Origin: Salvia splendens
Taxonomy: Eukaryota > Streptophyta > Magnoliopsida > Lamiales > Lamiaceae
Reading direction: 5' to 3'
Assembly: GCF_004379255.2 (NCBI RefSeq)
Contig: NC_056046.1
Span: forward strand, 11,842,001-11,906,000
DNA: 64,000 bases
Of this stretch, positions 11,511 to 22,267 are shown piece by piece. Numbering within the stretch: position 1 is the stretch's first letter; every line of letters starts with the position of its first letter. The notes beneath the pieces were generated by a model that saw only the letters and a list, made by a program, of their open reading frames with translations, searched no databases and was not told the DNA's origin. Both the position numbers and the translations under genes were made by a program.

Positions 11511-14231
11511 ATGGATGGTCCATTGCAAGTACTGGTGCTTAGGCACAACCCCATTTGCTCACTCTTCTTGCTGTCACCATTGTTGTTGATGCTCATCACA
11601 CTGCCACCACTAGTTAGATCAGGCGATGCCGAGGCTCTCTTGGCTCTGAGAGCCTCGATGGACCCGGTGGGGGTGCTCCCGTGGGGACGGGGAGGGGCTG
11701 ATGTTTGCCAGTGGCAAGGTGTTAAAGAGTGCTTGAATGGGAGGGTGACTAAGCTTGTGGTGGAGAGGTTTAACTTAAGTGGCTCATTAGATGGCAAAAG
11801 CCTTAATCTGTTGGATCAGCTTAGGGTGCTGAGCTTTAAAGAGAACTCAATTTCTGGCCAAATCCCAGAGCTTCCTGGCCTTGTAAATCTCAAGTCTCTT
11901 TACCTCAACAACAACAAGTTTGAGGGTGGAATCCCAGTTAGTCTTGCTCGGATGCATCGCCTCAAGGTGGTTGTGCTGTCGGAGAACAGGCTATCGGGTC
12001 AGATTCCTCAGGCGTTCGTCAGATTGAGCCGATTGTATGTGCTTTTTGTGCAGGATAATAGATTGACTGGTTCTATTCCCCCATTTAACCAAACCAATCT
12101 TAGATTCTTTAATGTTTCTAATAACTTGCTATCCGGGAGAATACCTATAACCGCAGCACTGGCTAAGTTTGATGGATTCTCTTTCATTGCCAATGCTGAT
12201 CTGTGTGGTGAACAGATTCAGAAGCCATGTCGTTTTGGTCCATCCACTAGTCCATCGTTCTCAGTAGTGCCCGGTGAAACAGGACATCATCATAAGTGGA
12301 ATAAGAAGCATATTTTGATTCCTGTTCTCAGTGTCATTGGATTTGTCCTTCTATGCATCATTGCAGTGGTTCTTATCGCGTGTTTGAGGAACAGAGGCAA
12401 TGAGAAGGAGGCGGGTGGTAAGGTGGCTGCACGAGGCGTGGAGGAGGGGGCACCAAGTGGGACAGCAGACGAGAACGCTGAGGGCAAACACGAGGTGTTT
12501 CCTTGGGATCAGGGGGGTGAAGGGCTAGGGAGTTTGACATTTGTTGGTGATGAGAAGATGAATTACAGCTTGGAGGATCTTTTGAAGGCTTCAGCTGAGA
12601 CGTTGGGGAGGGGGACGTTGGGGAGCACGTACAAAGCAGTGATGGAGACGGGCTACATTCTGACAGTCAAGAGGCTGAAAGATGCGATGTACCCGACAAT
12701 GGAGGAGTTCAGAAGACACATTGAGATTCTTGGCAGGTTAAGGCATCCCAATCTGGTTCCTCTCAGGGCTTATTTTCAGGCTAAGGAGGAACGTCTACTC
12801 GTGTATGATTACTTCCCCAACGGCAGCCTCTTCTCTCTCGTACATGGTTCGTATGCCTATATCTTGTTTTATCAGTTTACATTTTACCATGTATTATGTG
12901 TTTATATAGTGGTGTTTAGCAAATTATTTGTTCATGGTTCTTGGATTTCATCATGCCTTTGAACAGAATTTGGCATGTGACTTTCTCTAAACCTATAGAA
13001 GCATAGCATATTTTGCTAGGGTATCTCAATTTTGGCTCTTGTATTTTCTGCTTGATAACTTCCCACAAATATGGCCACCAGAATCTAGTTAATGGAATCT
13101 AACCATAGAAACAAACTGATGACATTTCAACAAAAAGTGTGGACATTGCACAAACACCATCCGTAGGCCTTATTCTTTAAAAATATCACAAACTGTCCCT
13201 GGATATTGATATAATATCGCTGGAAGATTATTTGCATTTTTTGGGACCAAAATACCCTCTAGACTATAAGAGTTATTTATGTTTTTTTCTTGAGGGAGAG
13301 AACCATGTTCATTCATTTCCATTCAAGTATGTGTCGAGACGAGCAATTATTTGCCAAGTCCAGAAGTGGCGTTATTTCTCTCATGGAAAATACGAAAATA
13401 ATTAGCTCTTTTAGCCTAGGGGTATTTTGGTCCAAAAAATGTAAAAAATAAGGGCCGCGGATGATATTAGTTCAATGTTTAGGAACTAAAAATATACTCC
13501 CAAAAATGTAATATTCCAAAATTCTTTTGATTTCTGATTTCTACTTTTTCTTCTTCAATCAATTTTTTGTAGGATCAAGAGCTGCAGGTGGCTCAAAGCC
13601 TCTTCACTGGACATCTTGCCTTAAAATAGCTGAAGACGTCGCGACCGGGCTGCTCTACATCCACCAGAACCCCGGCCTAACCCACGGCAACTTGAAATCC
13701 ACCAATGTACTACTCGGGTCCGACTTCGAGTCATGCCTCACGGACTACGGACTGACGCCCTTCAGAAACCCTGAGTCATACGAGGAATCCAGTGCTTCGT
13801 CCCTCTTCTACCGGGCTCCCGAGTGTCGCGATCCCCACAGACCCCTAACACAAAAAGGCGATGTATATAGCTACGGGATCCTCCTGCTCGAGCTTCTAAC
13901 GGGCAAGACCCCTTTCCACGACTTCATGCAAGAACACGGCCCGGACATATCCGGATGGGTACGGTCTATACGGGACGCAGAAACCGAGTCGGGCGACGAC
14001 CCTGCTTCGAGCAACGAGGGGGCCGAGGAGAAGATCGGTGCTCTCCTGGAGATTGCCGTGGCGAGCGTCGCGGCCGTGCCCGAGAACCGGCCCGCGACGA
14101 GGGACGTGGTGAGGATGATTCGAGAGGTGAGAGTCGACGCTCACTTGTCGTCGAACAGCAGCAGCCACTCCCCGGGGAGATGGTCGGATACTATCCACAG
14201 TTTGCCAAGGGAAGAACAGTTGACTATGTAG
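11511..14231 (+). CDS. LRR receptor-like pseudokinase (At1g60630-like, LRR-III type)
   Basis: Two exons, 11511-12846 and 13573-14231 (junction V-H-G-S), give 664 residues. The order is a signal/hydrophobic N terminus (to ~38), an LRR N-cap with DVCQWQGV, about five LRRs, a transmembrane helix near 265-290 ([20 protein letters not shown]), a basic juxtamembrane segment and a kinase-like domain from ~355. The glycine loop reads [12 protein letters not shown] and the ATP-site lysine is kept (TVKRL, ~385). The catalytic HRD is HGN (~482), with Asn for the catalytic Asp, and DFG is DYG (~502), so phosphotransfer is not expected. This pattern is known in Arabidopsis At1g60630 and pollen-receptor-like kinases, which act as signalling scaffolds at the plasma membrane. 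The ligand is unknown. The 726-base intron after the kinase N-lobe is usual for the subfamily. Confidence 0.92.
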
Positions 14232-15183
14232 CATTGTTTATGTGAATTCTTTTCTACTTCATTTGTCATGAATAGGTGATGTTTCATTTCCTCGGAATTT
14301 TCAGACTAATTCAACTGAAATTGAGCATCTTATTGTGGTTTTTGGCAGTCTCAAATATGGAATTTGATTGGCCAACTAATAATGAAAATGAAAAACGTAC
14401 TTGAACTTCTCTGCTTCAGCAGTGATGACATTCTTAGCAATCCAGACCACTTTGTTTTTGGTGTGACATCAAACTTGTAAAAATATGTTGATGACATTCT
14501 TAGCAGTGATATACTTATAATTGATGAACTATGCCATTCTTTCAACAACAACTTAATACTCTCTCGTCCCAAGTTAACAATTTGTACCTCTTTTTAAGGT
14601 CTCCCAAGTTAGATAAGTCATATTCTATTAAACCAAAAATATAATATCTTCTACTTTACTTTCTTTCTTTCTTTACTTAGGACAGTAGAGAATTATTGGA
14701 GAACACACAACCGAACATCTCTTTGGTTCTCTGATAGGCCCAAACAAATTCATTGGGATGTTGTCATTTGAATTCTTCAATATATCAAGAAAGTTCAAGG
14801 AAATGTTTGTTGCTTAAGAAGAACAGTCATCTAAAGATTAAAGGTTATTCGGATATTGATTATGTAGTCTGAAAAATTAAAAGAAATCTACTTAAGCATA
14901 CTGCAAATATTTGGAAGGAAACTTGGTACCCTGGTAAAGTAAGAAATTACACAACGTTTACATATGCACTGTGATAACAACGATTGTCATTTCATTTGTG
15001 AGTGTGTATTTAACGATTGCTACGAATTGTTGATATCTTCATCAAGCCTATTAGATGGGAAACATTTCTCAAAAAAAATTTACAAGCTAGACATGATTGA
15101 TAGTCTTAGTATAATACTCCATTCTGAATACAATTCTCTTCTCTGGCATTATAGTGTTTGACATATACATAAACTTGTGATTT
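14232..15183. other. Intergenic DNA with a weak MITE-like trace
   Basis: Contains the 3' UTR of the pseudokinase and AT-rich DNA. Near 14563-14615 a CTCTCTCGTCCCAAGTTAAC block looks like one end of a Stowaway-type MITE, but no matching opposite end was found. No gene seen. Confidence 0.4.
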
Positions 15184-15440
15184 GAGCATCCACAGCAGGA
15201 TGCTCTTCCAAACGGCGGGTACGTGCCATCGGCACAGACGAGCTCTTCACCAAGAGCTCCGTCCTTGGCAGCGGACGGACGTGTGACACGTTCTTGTTGG
15301 GCGGTGAGGCTCATTTTGATACCATTGATTTTATTTATTTTTTAATTCGTAAAACATCAGAAAGATTCGGAAAAAAGGTTTCGGATTCCAAAAAATATAG
15401 TCCTTTTTTTTCAAATTTTTAATCCTCAAATCATCTACAA
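15184..15440. mobile_element. Truncated end of a Harbinger-like element
   Basis: Starts GAGCATCCACAGC and continues through GC-rich subterminal DNA into 'attcCAAAAAATATAGTCC' and 'AATCATCTACAATAAA'. The same order of motifs is seen at the left end of the full element at 50876 (GAGCATCCGCAGCGG, then CCCAAAAATATGACC and AATCATCTATAAATA). No coding part and no second terminus follow, so this is a one-ended relic. Confidence 0.55.
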
Positions 15441-16030
15441 TAAACCTAATCAAATACACTTGAGCGAAATTCGATCACAATACTCATGAATAGTGTAAGA
15501 GCATGCTTGGAGGAAGAGTACTTTATTTTTTAAAACCCAATTTTTTAAAACCCAGCAATCACAAGACCGCATATAAATATGTGTTCTCTATTTTTTTCCA
15601 GAGAATTTCATCAAATGTCAAAGGCTGAGACAATTTTTGTAAATTTTGGGTTTCCTTTCAAAAGACTAAGACCATCCACAACGGGTCTCGCCGGCGTCTC
15701 GCGTCTCGTCTCAGCGAGACGAGACCCCGGCGAGACGCGTTGTAGCCTCCATCTCGTCCCGTCTCGTCCCACGTCTCGTCGCGCGTCTCGACTCGCCGAG
15801 CCACGAGACGAGCTGTCTCGCCACGCGCCTAGGCGACGTGGCGCAGCCCGGCGTCGTGCGTGACGCCCACTCGCCGGCCCGCGAGTGGGCGTCGTCACGT
15901 GCTGACGCAATAAATATTTTTTTTTAAAAAAAAATCGAATTTAAATAAAAAAAAATTTTTGTAACGGTATTATTACCGTTTTTTTGTTTTTTTTTATAAT
16001 TTTTTTGTTTTTTATTAAATTTTTTACTCT

Positions 16031-16038
16031 ATAAATAC
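16031..16038 (+). promoter_or_regulatory. TATA box of the Harbinger ORF1
   Basis: TATAAATA about 100 bases before the ORF1 start codon, followed by a C/T/A-rich 5' leader. The same TATAAATACTCC block is kept in the deletion derivative at 37320-38067 (minus strand, ~37690-37701), which shows both elements share one promoter. Confidence 0.7.
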
Positions 16039-16139
16039 TCCTAAACCCATCCTCATTTACACACAACTACACATCTATTCTTCCTATCATCTAAATTTTC
16101 TCTCAAATTTTCGCTGAAATTTTCATAACCCAACTCAAG

Positions 16140-17327
16140 ATGTCCGGCGACGGCGAGGGCAACTATGGCGGCTCCGGCTCCTGCGGGTGGGATCTCAACT
16201 CATTCGGCGATTGGGAGAACATGATCAACACATTGGGCGGTGGAGGTTCGTCAACGCCGGGGACCCAGGGTTCGGCGACGCCGGGGGGGTACCAACCACC
16301 CAATTTTGACCTTGATGCATATGTTCGTCCCAACGTCCCGCGGTTTTCGCAGGGATTATCCCAGATCCGGGAGGATTTTCCAGTTGATCCCACGCCGGGA
16401 GTAGGCCGAGGCGGTGGAGGTGGGCGAGGCGGTGGAGGTGGCCGAGGCAGTGTACAACCCCAGACGGGCGAGGACGAGGAGGAAGAAGAGGAAGAGGAAG
16501 AGGATCTTGGCCGACATCCGTACAACAACCTCGAAACGATAGCGGTGTACAACGCCTGGATCACGGTCTCGTACGATCCCATCGTCGGGAATCAACAAAC
16601 CCGGAAGTGTTTCTGGGAAAAGGTTGTCGAGGTCTACCACCAAATAAAGCCGAACCGCTCCCGCAAGCGCACAGTTAAAATGATCCGCTGTCACTTTGAC
16701 CGAGTCGACCGACAGGTCAAAAAATTCTGCGGCATCTACTCGGCGGAAGAGGCGCGCTACCAAAGCGGCGCCACGGCCACCGACATTTTGACGTCCGCTT
16801 TGCGCGCCTACTACCAGGACGAGGGACATCAATTCAGATTTGTTGATGTTTGGCGCGCCGTCAAGGACGAGGAACGATGGGCCGGCGGTTTCCGTTCCAG
16901 CTCGGGCTCAAACTCGAAGCGCACGAAGCATACGGCGAGTGGTCAATACTCGTCTAGTGCTGGTGCGTCTGGTGGTGACACTGCTGAAGGCATCAGCCAA
17001 CATGATGCTGAATCCCAGGAGTTTGCGGGTACGGTCGGCGATGCAGGAGGATCCGCGAGTAGGCGCCGTCGGCCGCAAGGGACGAAGGCGGCGAAGACGG
17101 CTAGAGCAAGGAAGGGCCGAGGCGAATCAAGCCAGTCGGCCTCGGGATCGGGCTCGCGGGGAGGCTCGGACACACTTACGGTGGCGTACATGACCGCCAC
17201 AATGGCGGACACTTCCCGCTTCTCGCACTCCCAATACGCGGCCTGGTGGAACGGAATTGTGCATATGGCAGCACAACTTGGCCTTCCGACTCCCCCTCAA
17301 CCTCGACCGCCTCCGGAGGATGATTAG
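16140..17327 (+). CDS. Harbinger ORF1, Myb/SANT-like DNA-binding protein
   Basis: An uninterrupted 395-residue frame with its own TATA box. Order: Gly/Ser/Pro-rich N terminus (1-110) with a GRGGGGGRGGGGG tract, an acidic run (EDEEEEEEEE, ~113-121), then the trihelix/Myb-like region (NNLETIAVYNAWITVSYDP ... FWEKVVEVYHQIKPN ... RTVKMIRCHFDRVDRQVKKFCGIY, ~130-200), a Ser/Gly-rich nuclear-localisation-like stretch (SRRRRPQGTKAAKTARARKGR, ~303-323) and a hydrophobic C-terminal helix. Related plant proteins are annotated as GST-T3-like or NAM-associated. In Harbinger systems this protein partners the DDE transposase for nuclear import and DNA-end binding. The frame has no stop or frameshift, unlike the other Harbinger genes here, so it is young or still under selection. 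Confidence 0.82.
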   Translation: MSGDGEGNYGGSGSCGWDLNSFGDWENMINTLGGGGSSTPGTQGSATPGGYQPPNFDLDAYVRPNVPRFSQGLSQIREDFPVDPTPGVGRGGGGGRGGGGGRGSVQPQTGEDEEEEEEEEEDLGRHPYNNLETIAVYNAWITVSYDPIVGNQQTRKCFWEKVVEVYHQIKPNRSRKRTVKMIRCHFDRVDRQVKKFCGIYSAEEARYQSGATATDILTSALRAYYQDEGHQFRFVDVWRAVKDEERWAGGFRSSSGSNSKRTKHTASGQYSSSAGASGGDTAEGISQHDAESQEFAGTVGDAGGSASRRRRPQGTKAAKTARARKGRGESSQSASGSGSRGGSDTLTVAYMTATMADTSRFSHSQYAAWWNGIVHMAAQLGLPTPPQPRPPPEDD

Positions 17328-17633
17328 CCCTTCCGATTAATTTTTTTTTATTTTGTGTGTTTTTTTATTTTGTGTGTTTTTTTATTTTGTTTTAATTTTA
17401 ATAAAGTGTGTTTGTTTAAATTGAATTGGGTTTTAAAAAAAATTATAAATTAAATTGAATGAATAGTAATTAAGAGACGGTATAGAGACGGTTAAGAGAC
17501 GGAGCGTTGCAGGTTCCGTCTCTTAGTTAAGAGATGGAGGCAAAAAGGACAGTGGGGCCCTCAAATAGTGCTCAAATAGTAGTTAAGAGACGGTTTAAGA
17601 GACGGTATAGAGACAGCGTTGTGGATGGCCTAA

Positions 17634-18723
17634 ACAAGGCCTTTGAATAAGTCGAAAATTGACGCTTAATATAGGTCAAACCCCTTTATTTTATTCTCTA
17701 AACTGAATTAAAAAAAAAGGTGGCTTTTTTGTAATCAACGGATGGGAACATTTGAAATCTCCCTCTCCCTTTTCTCTTTTAGTAAAGATAAAGTTAAAGA
17801 TAAGCAAGTTGGAATTGAAATAATGTTGTAACATAGGAAAAGGCAAGGAGTAAATATGCCAACTGCCAAACTCACAATTCTTGACTGAGCTGCGCCTACA
17901 CATTTACAACCACACCACATTTCTGTGATACACATTAATACTATCTCTTTTCAAACTTCTATCATTTTCATTTTATATATTTGGCAATAGGATTGACAAA
18001 ATACTGAAAAATCTACCCATCTAATATCCATCTTCACATTTATATTCAAACCAACTATTCCATACACATTTAAGGTTGAAATAAATGCCACACAACCCAA
18101 CAAACGAGTAGGGAACTAAACCTTTCCAAGTCTTAAAAATCTTACTTTCTAAATCCAGACTTTTATACACCTCAAAAATCAACTTATTGACATTGTTCTT
18201 GACAATTTTGTCAAATTATAGTCAACTCTAGAATCACTCAAAGTTTGCCAACCCCCGCCTCTTGGTGAAATTTACAATCAACCACCATTCCAAAATAGCA
18301 ATATCCCACAAAACTCATGCATCAAAAGAGCACCTTTTTCTTTTCCTTTTTCGGGATATTGTGGGGCAAGTTGCAAAACAAACATAATTTCTGATTCTTG
18401 GAAATGAGAGGGATATTTACTAAACTTCTATATTCATGTCACATACAACTGAAATAATTGAAAACTACTTCATGTCTCAAAAGAGCTACTTGCTATTTTC
18501 CTAATTTCTAACAGTGAGAGAAGCAGCAGAAGTGAAGTAAGATTATTTACTTATATTCATGGAAATGCAAAGGATATTTAGAAGATTTATATGATGACTT
18601 CACATACTGATACAAGTGAAACAATGTATACAACAAAATGCATCATGGCATTCCAGATTGAAAAATCAATAATCAAGAACTTACCGGTGAAGGAAGAAGT
18701 CATAAGGGACAGCTCGCCTCTCT
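17634..18723. other. Intergenic DNA and 3' flank of PSKR1
   Basis: AT-rich DNA between the Harbinger element and the PSKR1 stop codon. The part near 18723 is the 3' UTR of the minus-strand receptor gene. No gene, TIR or LTR seen. Confidence 0.5.
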
Positions 18724-21700
18724 CTAGCTCGGATGTAAAATAGAGACTGAATCGATGTTGTCAAGCCAAGTAACTAACTGCAGGGTACATGGCCTCGCCT
18801 TTGGATTCTCCCTCAAACAGAGGCAAGCAATCTCGAGTACAGTTAGCATCACCTGCGTGTTTTGCTTGTCATAAACAAATGGATCCAAAACTTCGACTTC
18901 CCTGCCTAACCTCTTCATTCGAATCACCCATGAAATCATATCCCGGTAAGCTTTTGGTCTGCACATATCCATTGGCCTCTTGCCAGTAAGAAGCTCCAAA
19001 AGAACAACTCCAAAACTGTATATATCCCCTTTGTAGGTCGCAACTGAGGCCTGACTGTACTCTGGAGGAATGTAGCCAAGTGTTCCAACAAGGTCGGTTG
19101 TGACATGAGTGTCATAAGGAAGAATGAGCCTTGCAAGTCCAAAATCAGCTAAATGAGCTTCAAATTCCTCATCTAAAAGAATGTTGCTTGATTTTATATC
19201 CCTATGGAGGATTCGAGGGTCACAAGACTGGTGCAAGTAAGCGAGACCTCGCGCTGCCCCTCTCGCGATCTGCAGCCTCTTCTCCCAATCTAACGAGGAA
19301 GGGCCGTCAGTTTTCTCATGTAACCAGTAATCAAGGCTACCATTCTCCATATATTTGTATATAAGCAGCCTGTCGTTCTTGTACTTACAATATCCTTGAA
19401 GTTGAACGAGATTCGGGTGCTGTGCTCTTGAGAGGGTATCTATTTCGGCTTGGAATTCCCTCTCAATCTGGAAATATTCACCTGAGAGCCTTTTTATCGC
19501 CACCTTCCTTCCATCGGGGAGGACGGCCTTGTACACCAGTCCAAATCCCCCACAACCAATGATATTTGCTTGATCAAAATCATCTGTAGACTTCAAAAGA
19601 TCATCAAGTATAATCTCTTTGCTCTCCTTGTTCTGACATAGGATAACTAGACTCGATATCTCTGCCAAATTCTTTTCCGTGGCATCAGCATCTTCGTTTT
19701 CTGGATCCATAACTTTTCGCTTGCATGAGCACAAAACAATAAGGTAGACAAGAGCAGCAAGAATAATAGTTCCTGCGCCGATTCCAACACCCACTGCTAT
19801 AGCAACACTCCTTGCTTTCTTTGACTTGTGAGTTGATAGGCGAGGGACATTGTTGTTAGATCGGCAAGGAGGTAAACCGTGGTCCCCACAGAGATCTGGG
19901 TTACCTTCAAAGCTCGAGTTGGGGAAGGTTGCAAACTGATTGCCAGAAGGAATGGTGCCAGTGAGAGCATTGTGAGCCACACTGAAGAATGACAAAAATG
20001 TGAGGTTACTCAAAGAACCTGGTATAGTTCCATTCAGCTCATTGAAAGACAAATCCAAAGTCTCTAGGCCCGTCAAGAGAGACAAAGTGCTCGGAATGGA
20101 TCCAGATAAATTATTGCATTTCAGGTCCAAAACATGCAACCTTTTCAAATTACCAAACTCCGGCCAGATCGGTCCAGTAAGAAAGTTGTTGCCAAGTTCC
20201 AGTGTTGGAGGAAAGCTCATGGCCCTTTTGTACTTGAACCCGTATTGGTTCTTTCGTACAAAGAGGGGGAAATCCGGGGAAGGTTCCACCACGGACACAT
20301 TACCACTGATCATGCTCTGCATTTCAGTAAGCTCTTTTGGGAGATTCCCAGTGAAAGAGTTGTTGGATAAGTCCAAGTAAAACAGAGATGACAAGTTTCC
20401 AAACCAAGGCGGAATTGAACCTCCCATTCGATTCCACGACAAATCCAACAGCTGCAAGTCCCTGCTCCGACTCAACCACTGGGGAATACCACCGGTGAGT
20501 CTGCAATTGGCAATCACAAGGGTCTTGAGTCTTAAAAACTCGAAACTTGGATTAGCAGGCATCATTTCACCACAAAAATTCAAAGTGAGAACCAGTGTTG
20601 TCAAGTTCGTACAATGCTGCAGAACGTCTAGTGCGGTTGTGAGGTTGGTAATGGTAGTGTTTGAAAGCGAAAGGGACGTAAGGCTCTGGAAATTCTTGAA
20701 ACTCTGAGGGATCTCCCCTGTAAAGTGATTCCTAGCCAAATTCATCATCCTTAATTTTTTACAAGAAGGGAGATTTGCAGGAATTTCCCCTTTAAATGCA
20801 TTAGTAGCCAAATCAAGCGAAACGAGATTCACCATTGCTGAACAGTTAAGATCAATGGTATCGCCTAATGAATTGTTTCTCAAACTAAGCGAAGCAATCG
20901 ACGGTGAATTAGCCAACGAAGCAGGTATGCTACCATTGAAACTATTCGATTGAGCTGAGAAATAGCTCAAACTCACAAATCTATCAAAAACGTCTGGAAG
21001 ATTTCCTGAGAACTTATTCAACGATAAATCGAGACGAACGAGATTAGATAGGTTACCGATGAGGCGACTCAGCTGTCCAGAGAGATTATTCTCCTGCAAG
21101 AAGAGTTTGCTCAATTTCTGCAGACGATACAAATCTTCAGGAAGAGCGCCATGGATGAGATTTGTGGCGAGCCCGAGCTCCTCCAATGAGGTGCAATTCC
21201 CCAACCCTAACGGAACAACTCCGGTTAGATAATTGTCGACCGCATTGAAAACCCTAATCCTGGTCGAATTGCTGCATATCTCCGCCGGTAAAGCGCCGCC
21301 GATGGAGTTTTCAGAGACGTTGATTACTCTGATCGACGGCAGATTGATGCTGCCCGGGAACGTTCCGGAGATCAAATTGTAGCTCAGGTCAAGGATTTCG
21401 AGCTGCGGCAAATGCAGAAGCGAGAGAGGGATGGAGCCTTTGAGGTAATTGCGGGAGAGATTTAGGGTTTTGAGCTGCTCCAAATTGGCTAGAGATTCGG
21501 AGAGATTGCCGAAGAACCTTTTGCCGCCGAGCTCAAGCTTAATCACCCTAGATTGCGGAGAAGAGCAAGTGATGCCGGGCCAATCGCAGCAGTTGGACGA
21601 AGAGGAATTGAAATCCCATCCTTCAAGAGGTGAATCGAGGTTGTGCATAAAGGCCCTGAGAGCTTCGAGATCATTGGAGTTGCATGTGGAGTTCTGAGCT

Positions 21701-21753
21701 CGAGATGAGAATCCGAGGAAGGTGAGGATCATAAACAGAACAAACACAGTCAT
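18724..21753 (-). CDS. PSKR1: Phytosulfokine receptor 1 (LRR receptor kinase)
   Basis: A single intronless frame of 1009 residues, matching the length of Arabidopsis (1008) and carrot PSKR1. Order: signal peptide (1-19), N-cap with the Cys pair in NCCDWPGITC, about 21 LRRs, the PSKR island domain (~478-516, with VVEPSPDFPLFVRKNQYGFKYKRA) between the last LRRs, a transmembrane helix (~648-672) and a Ser/Thr kinase. The kinase has an intact P-loop (IGCGGFGLVYKA, ~731), catalytic Lys (VAIKRL), HRD (LHRDIKSSNILL, ~849) and DFG (LADFGLARL, ~871), so it should be active. PSKR1 binds the sulfated pentapeptide phytosulfokine at the plasma membrane and promotes growth. Arabidopsis PSKR1 also has a weak guanylate cyclase centre in the kinase; the matching stretch here is [16 protein letters not shown]. 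The island domain separates it from BRI1 and PSY1R, though PSKR2 cannot be fully excluded. Confidence 0.93.
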   Translation of the reverse strand: MTVFVLFMILTFLGFSSRAQNSTCNSNDLEALRAFMHNLDSPLEGWDFNSSSSNCCDWPGITCSSPQSRVIKLELGGKRFFGNLSESLANLEQLKTLNLSRNYLKGSIPLSLLHLPQLEILDLSYNLISGTFPGSINLPSIRVINVSENSIGGALPAEICSNSTRIRVFNAVDNYLTGVVPLGLGNCTSLEELGLATNLIHGALPEDLYRLQKLSKLFLQENNLSGQLSRLIGNLSNLVRLDLSLNKFSGNLPDVFDRFVSLSYFSAQSNSFNGSIPASLANSPSIASLSLRNNSLGDTIDLNCSAMVNLVSLDLATNAFKGEIPANLPSCKKLRMMNLARNHFTGEIPQSFKNFQSLTSLSLSNTTITNLTTALDVLQHCTNLTTLVLTLNFCGEMMPANPSFEFLRLKTLVIANCRLTGGIPQWLSRSRDLQLLDLSWNRMGGSIPPWFGNLSSLFYLDLSNNSFTGNLPKELTEMQSMISGNVSVVEPSPDFPLFVRKNQYGFKYKRAMSFPPTLELGNNFLTGPIWPEFGNLKRLHVLDLKCNNLSGSIPSTLSLLTGLETLDLSFNELNGTIPGSLSNLTFLSFFSVAHNALTGTIPSGNQFATFPNSSFEGNPDLCGDHGLPPCRSNNNVPRLSTHKSKKARSVAIAVGVGIGAGTIILAALVYLIVLCSCKRKVMDPENEDADATEKNLAEISSLVILCQNKESKEIILDDLLKSTDDFDQANIIGCGGFGLVYKAVLPDGRKVAIKRLSGEYFQIEREFQAEIDTLSRAQHPNLVQLQGYCKYKNDRLLIYKYMENGSLDYWLHEKTDGPSSLDWEKRLQIARGAARGLAYLHQSCDPRILHRDIKSSNILLDEEFEAHLADFGLARLILPYDTHVTTDLVGTLGYIPPEYSQASVATYKGDIYSFGVVLLELLTGKRPMDMCRPKAYRDMISWVIRMKRLGREVEVLDPFVYDKQNTQVMLTVLEIACLCLRENPKARPCTLQLVTWLDNIDSVSILHPS

Positions 21754-22150
21754 CTACACAAGATGATAGATGCACCGCACCGTACCGCACCACTCTTAAA
21801 AAGCTGGAGTCTTTTCGCTTCTCATTAGTAAGTACTCTGCAGATTTTTTTTATTTTTTGTTGCTCTTCTTTTCGTATTGATTGTTGAAGAGAATGCAGAA
21901 AATTGCAGAGACGAAGAAGATGGGTTGATGAAGGAGATGGAGGTGGTATTTGGGTGCGTGAGAGAAAATAAAAAGGTGGAATTAAAATTGGGTTTTGACT
22001 TTAAAAAGGGAGCTGGGTTGATGGTCCAATTGAGGCGGCGCTTTTTCTCTCTCTTTCAGATAAGAATTTTGGAGGGAGGGAGAGAGAGAAGGCCGTTGGG
22101 AAAGTGGGTAAATAAAAGAGGAGGCAATAAATAGCCGCTAACAACTGCCA
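21754..22150 (-). promoter_or_regulatory. 5' flank of PSKR1
   Basis: About 400 bases lie between the PSKR1 start codon and the target duplication of the MULE. They contain a CT/GA-rich 5' UTR-like part near the gene and a GA-rich block (22060-22090). A TATA-like word was not clear. The transposon sits right upstream and may have pushed distal promoter elements away. Confidence 0.35.
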
Positions 22151-22159
22151 TAAATAATT

Positions 22160-22267
22160 GGGATAACTGTCTTAAAAGTCATGAACTTTGCCCGAATTCT
22201 GATTTTTCCCACGAGCTTTAAAGTTAGCGTATAAAGTCACGAACTTTGCATTTTGTCTGGTATTTCC
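22160..22267 (+). repeat. Left terminal inverted repeat of the MULE
   Basis: About 108 bases that pair with 27395-27502 in inverted orientation, with roughly five mismatches by eye. They contain the internal inverted words GTCATGAACTTTGC and GTCACGAACTTTGC, which may be transposase-binding repeats. Confidence 0.92.

Larger units (their letters stand above)
15670..17630 (+). mobile_element. PIF/Harbinger-like element carrying only ORF1
   Basis: The ends are inverted repeats: GACCATCCACAACG on the left and, read from the right, GGCCATCCACAACG. A TAA target duplication sits on both sides (15667-15669 and 17631-17633), as for PIF/Harbinger. Both subterminal regions are packed with GTCTC/GAGAC: about twelve copies on the left and seven on the right. 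Length is 1961 bases. A TATAAATA box lies at 16031, a Myb-like open frame at 16140-17327 and AATAAA at ~17400. There is no transposase gene, so movement would need one supplied from elsewhere. Confidence 0.88.

Noticed and set aside
15579..15910. Arg-rich open frames at the left end of the Harbinger element
   Set aside because: Produced by the GTCTC/GAGAC subterminal repeats; no start context or conserved motif.
16163..16832. Long minus-strand open frames opposite Harbinger ORF1
   Set aside because: They are shadows of the GC-rich ORF1; low-complexity Pro/Ser/Gly products with no motif and no promoter.
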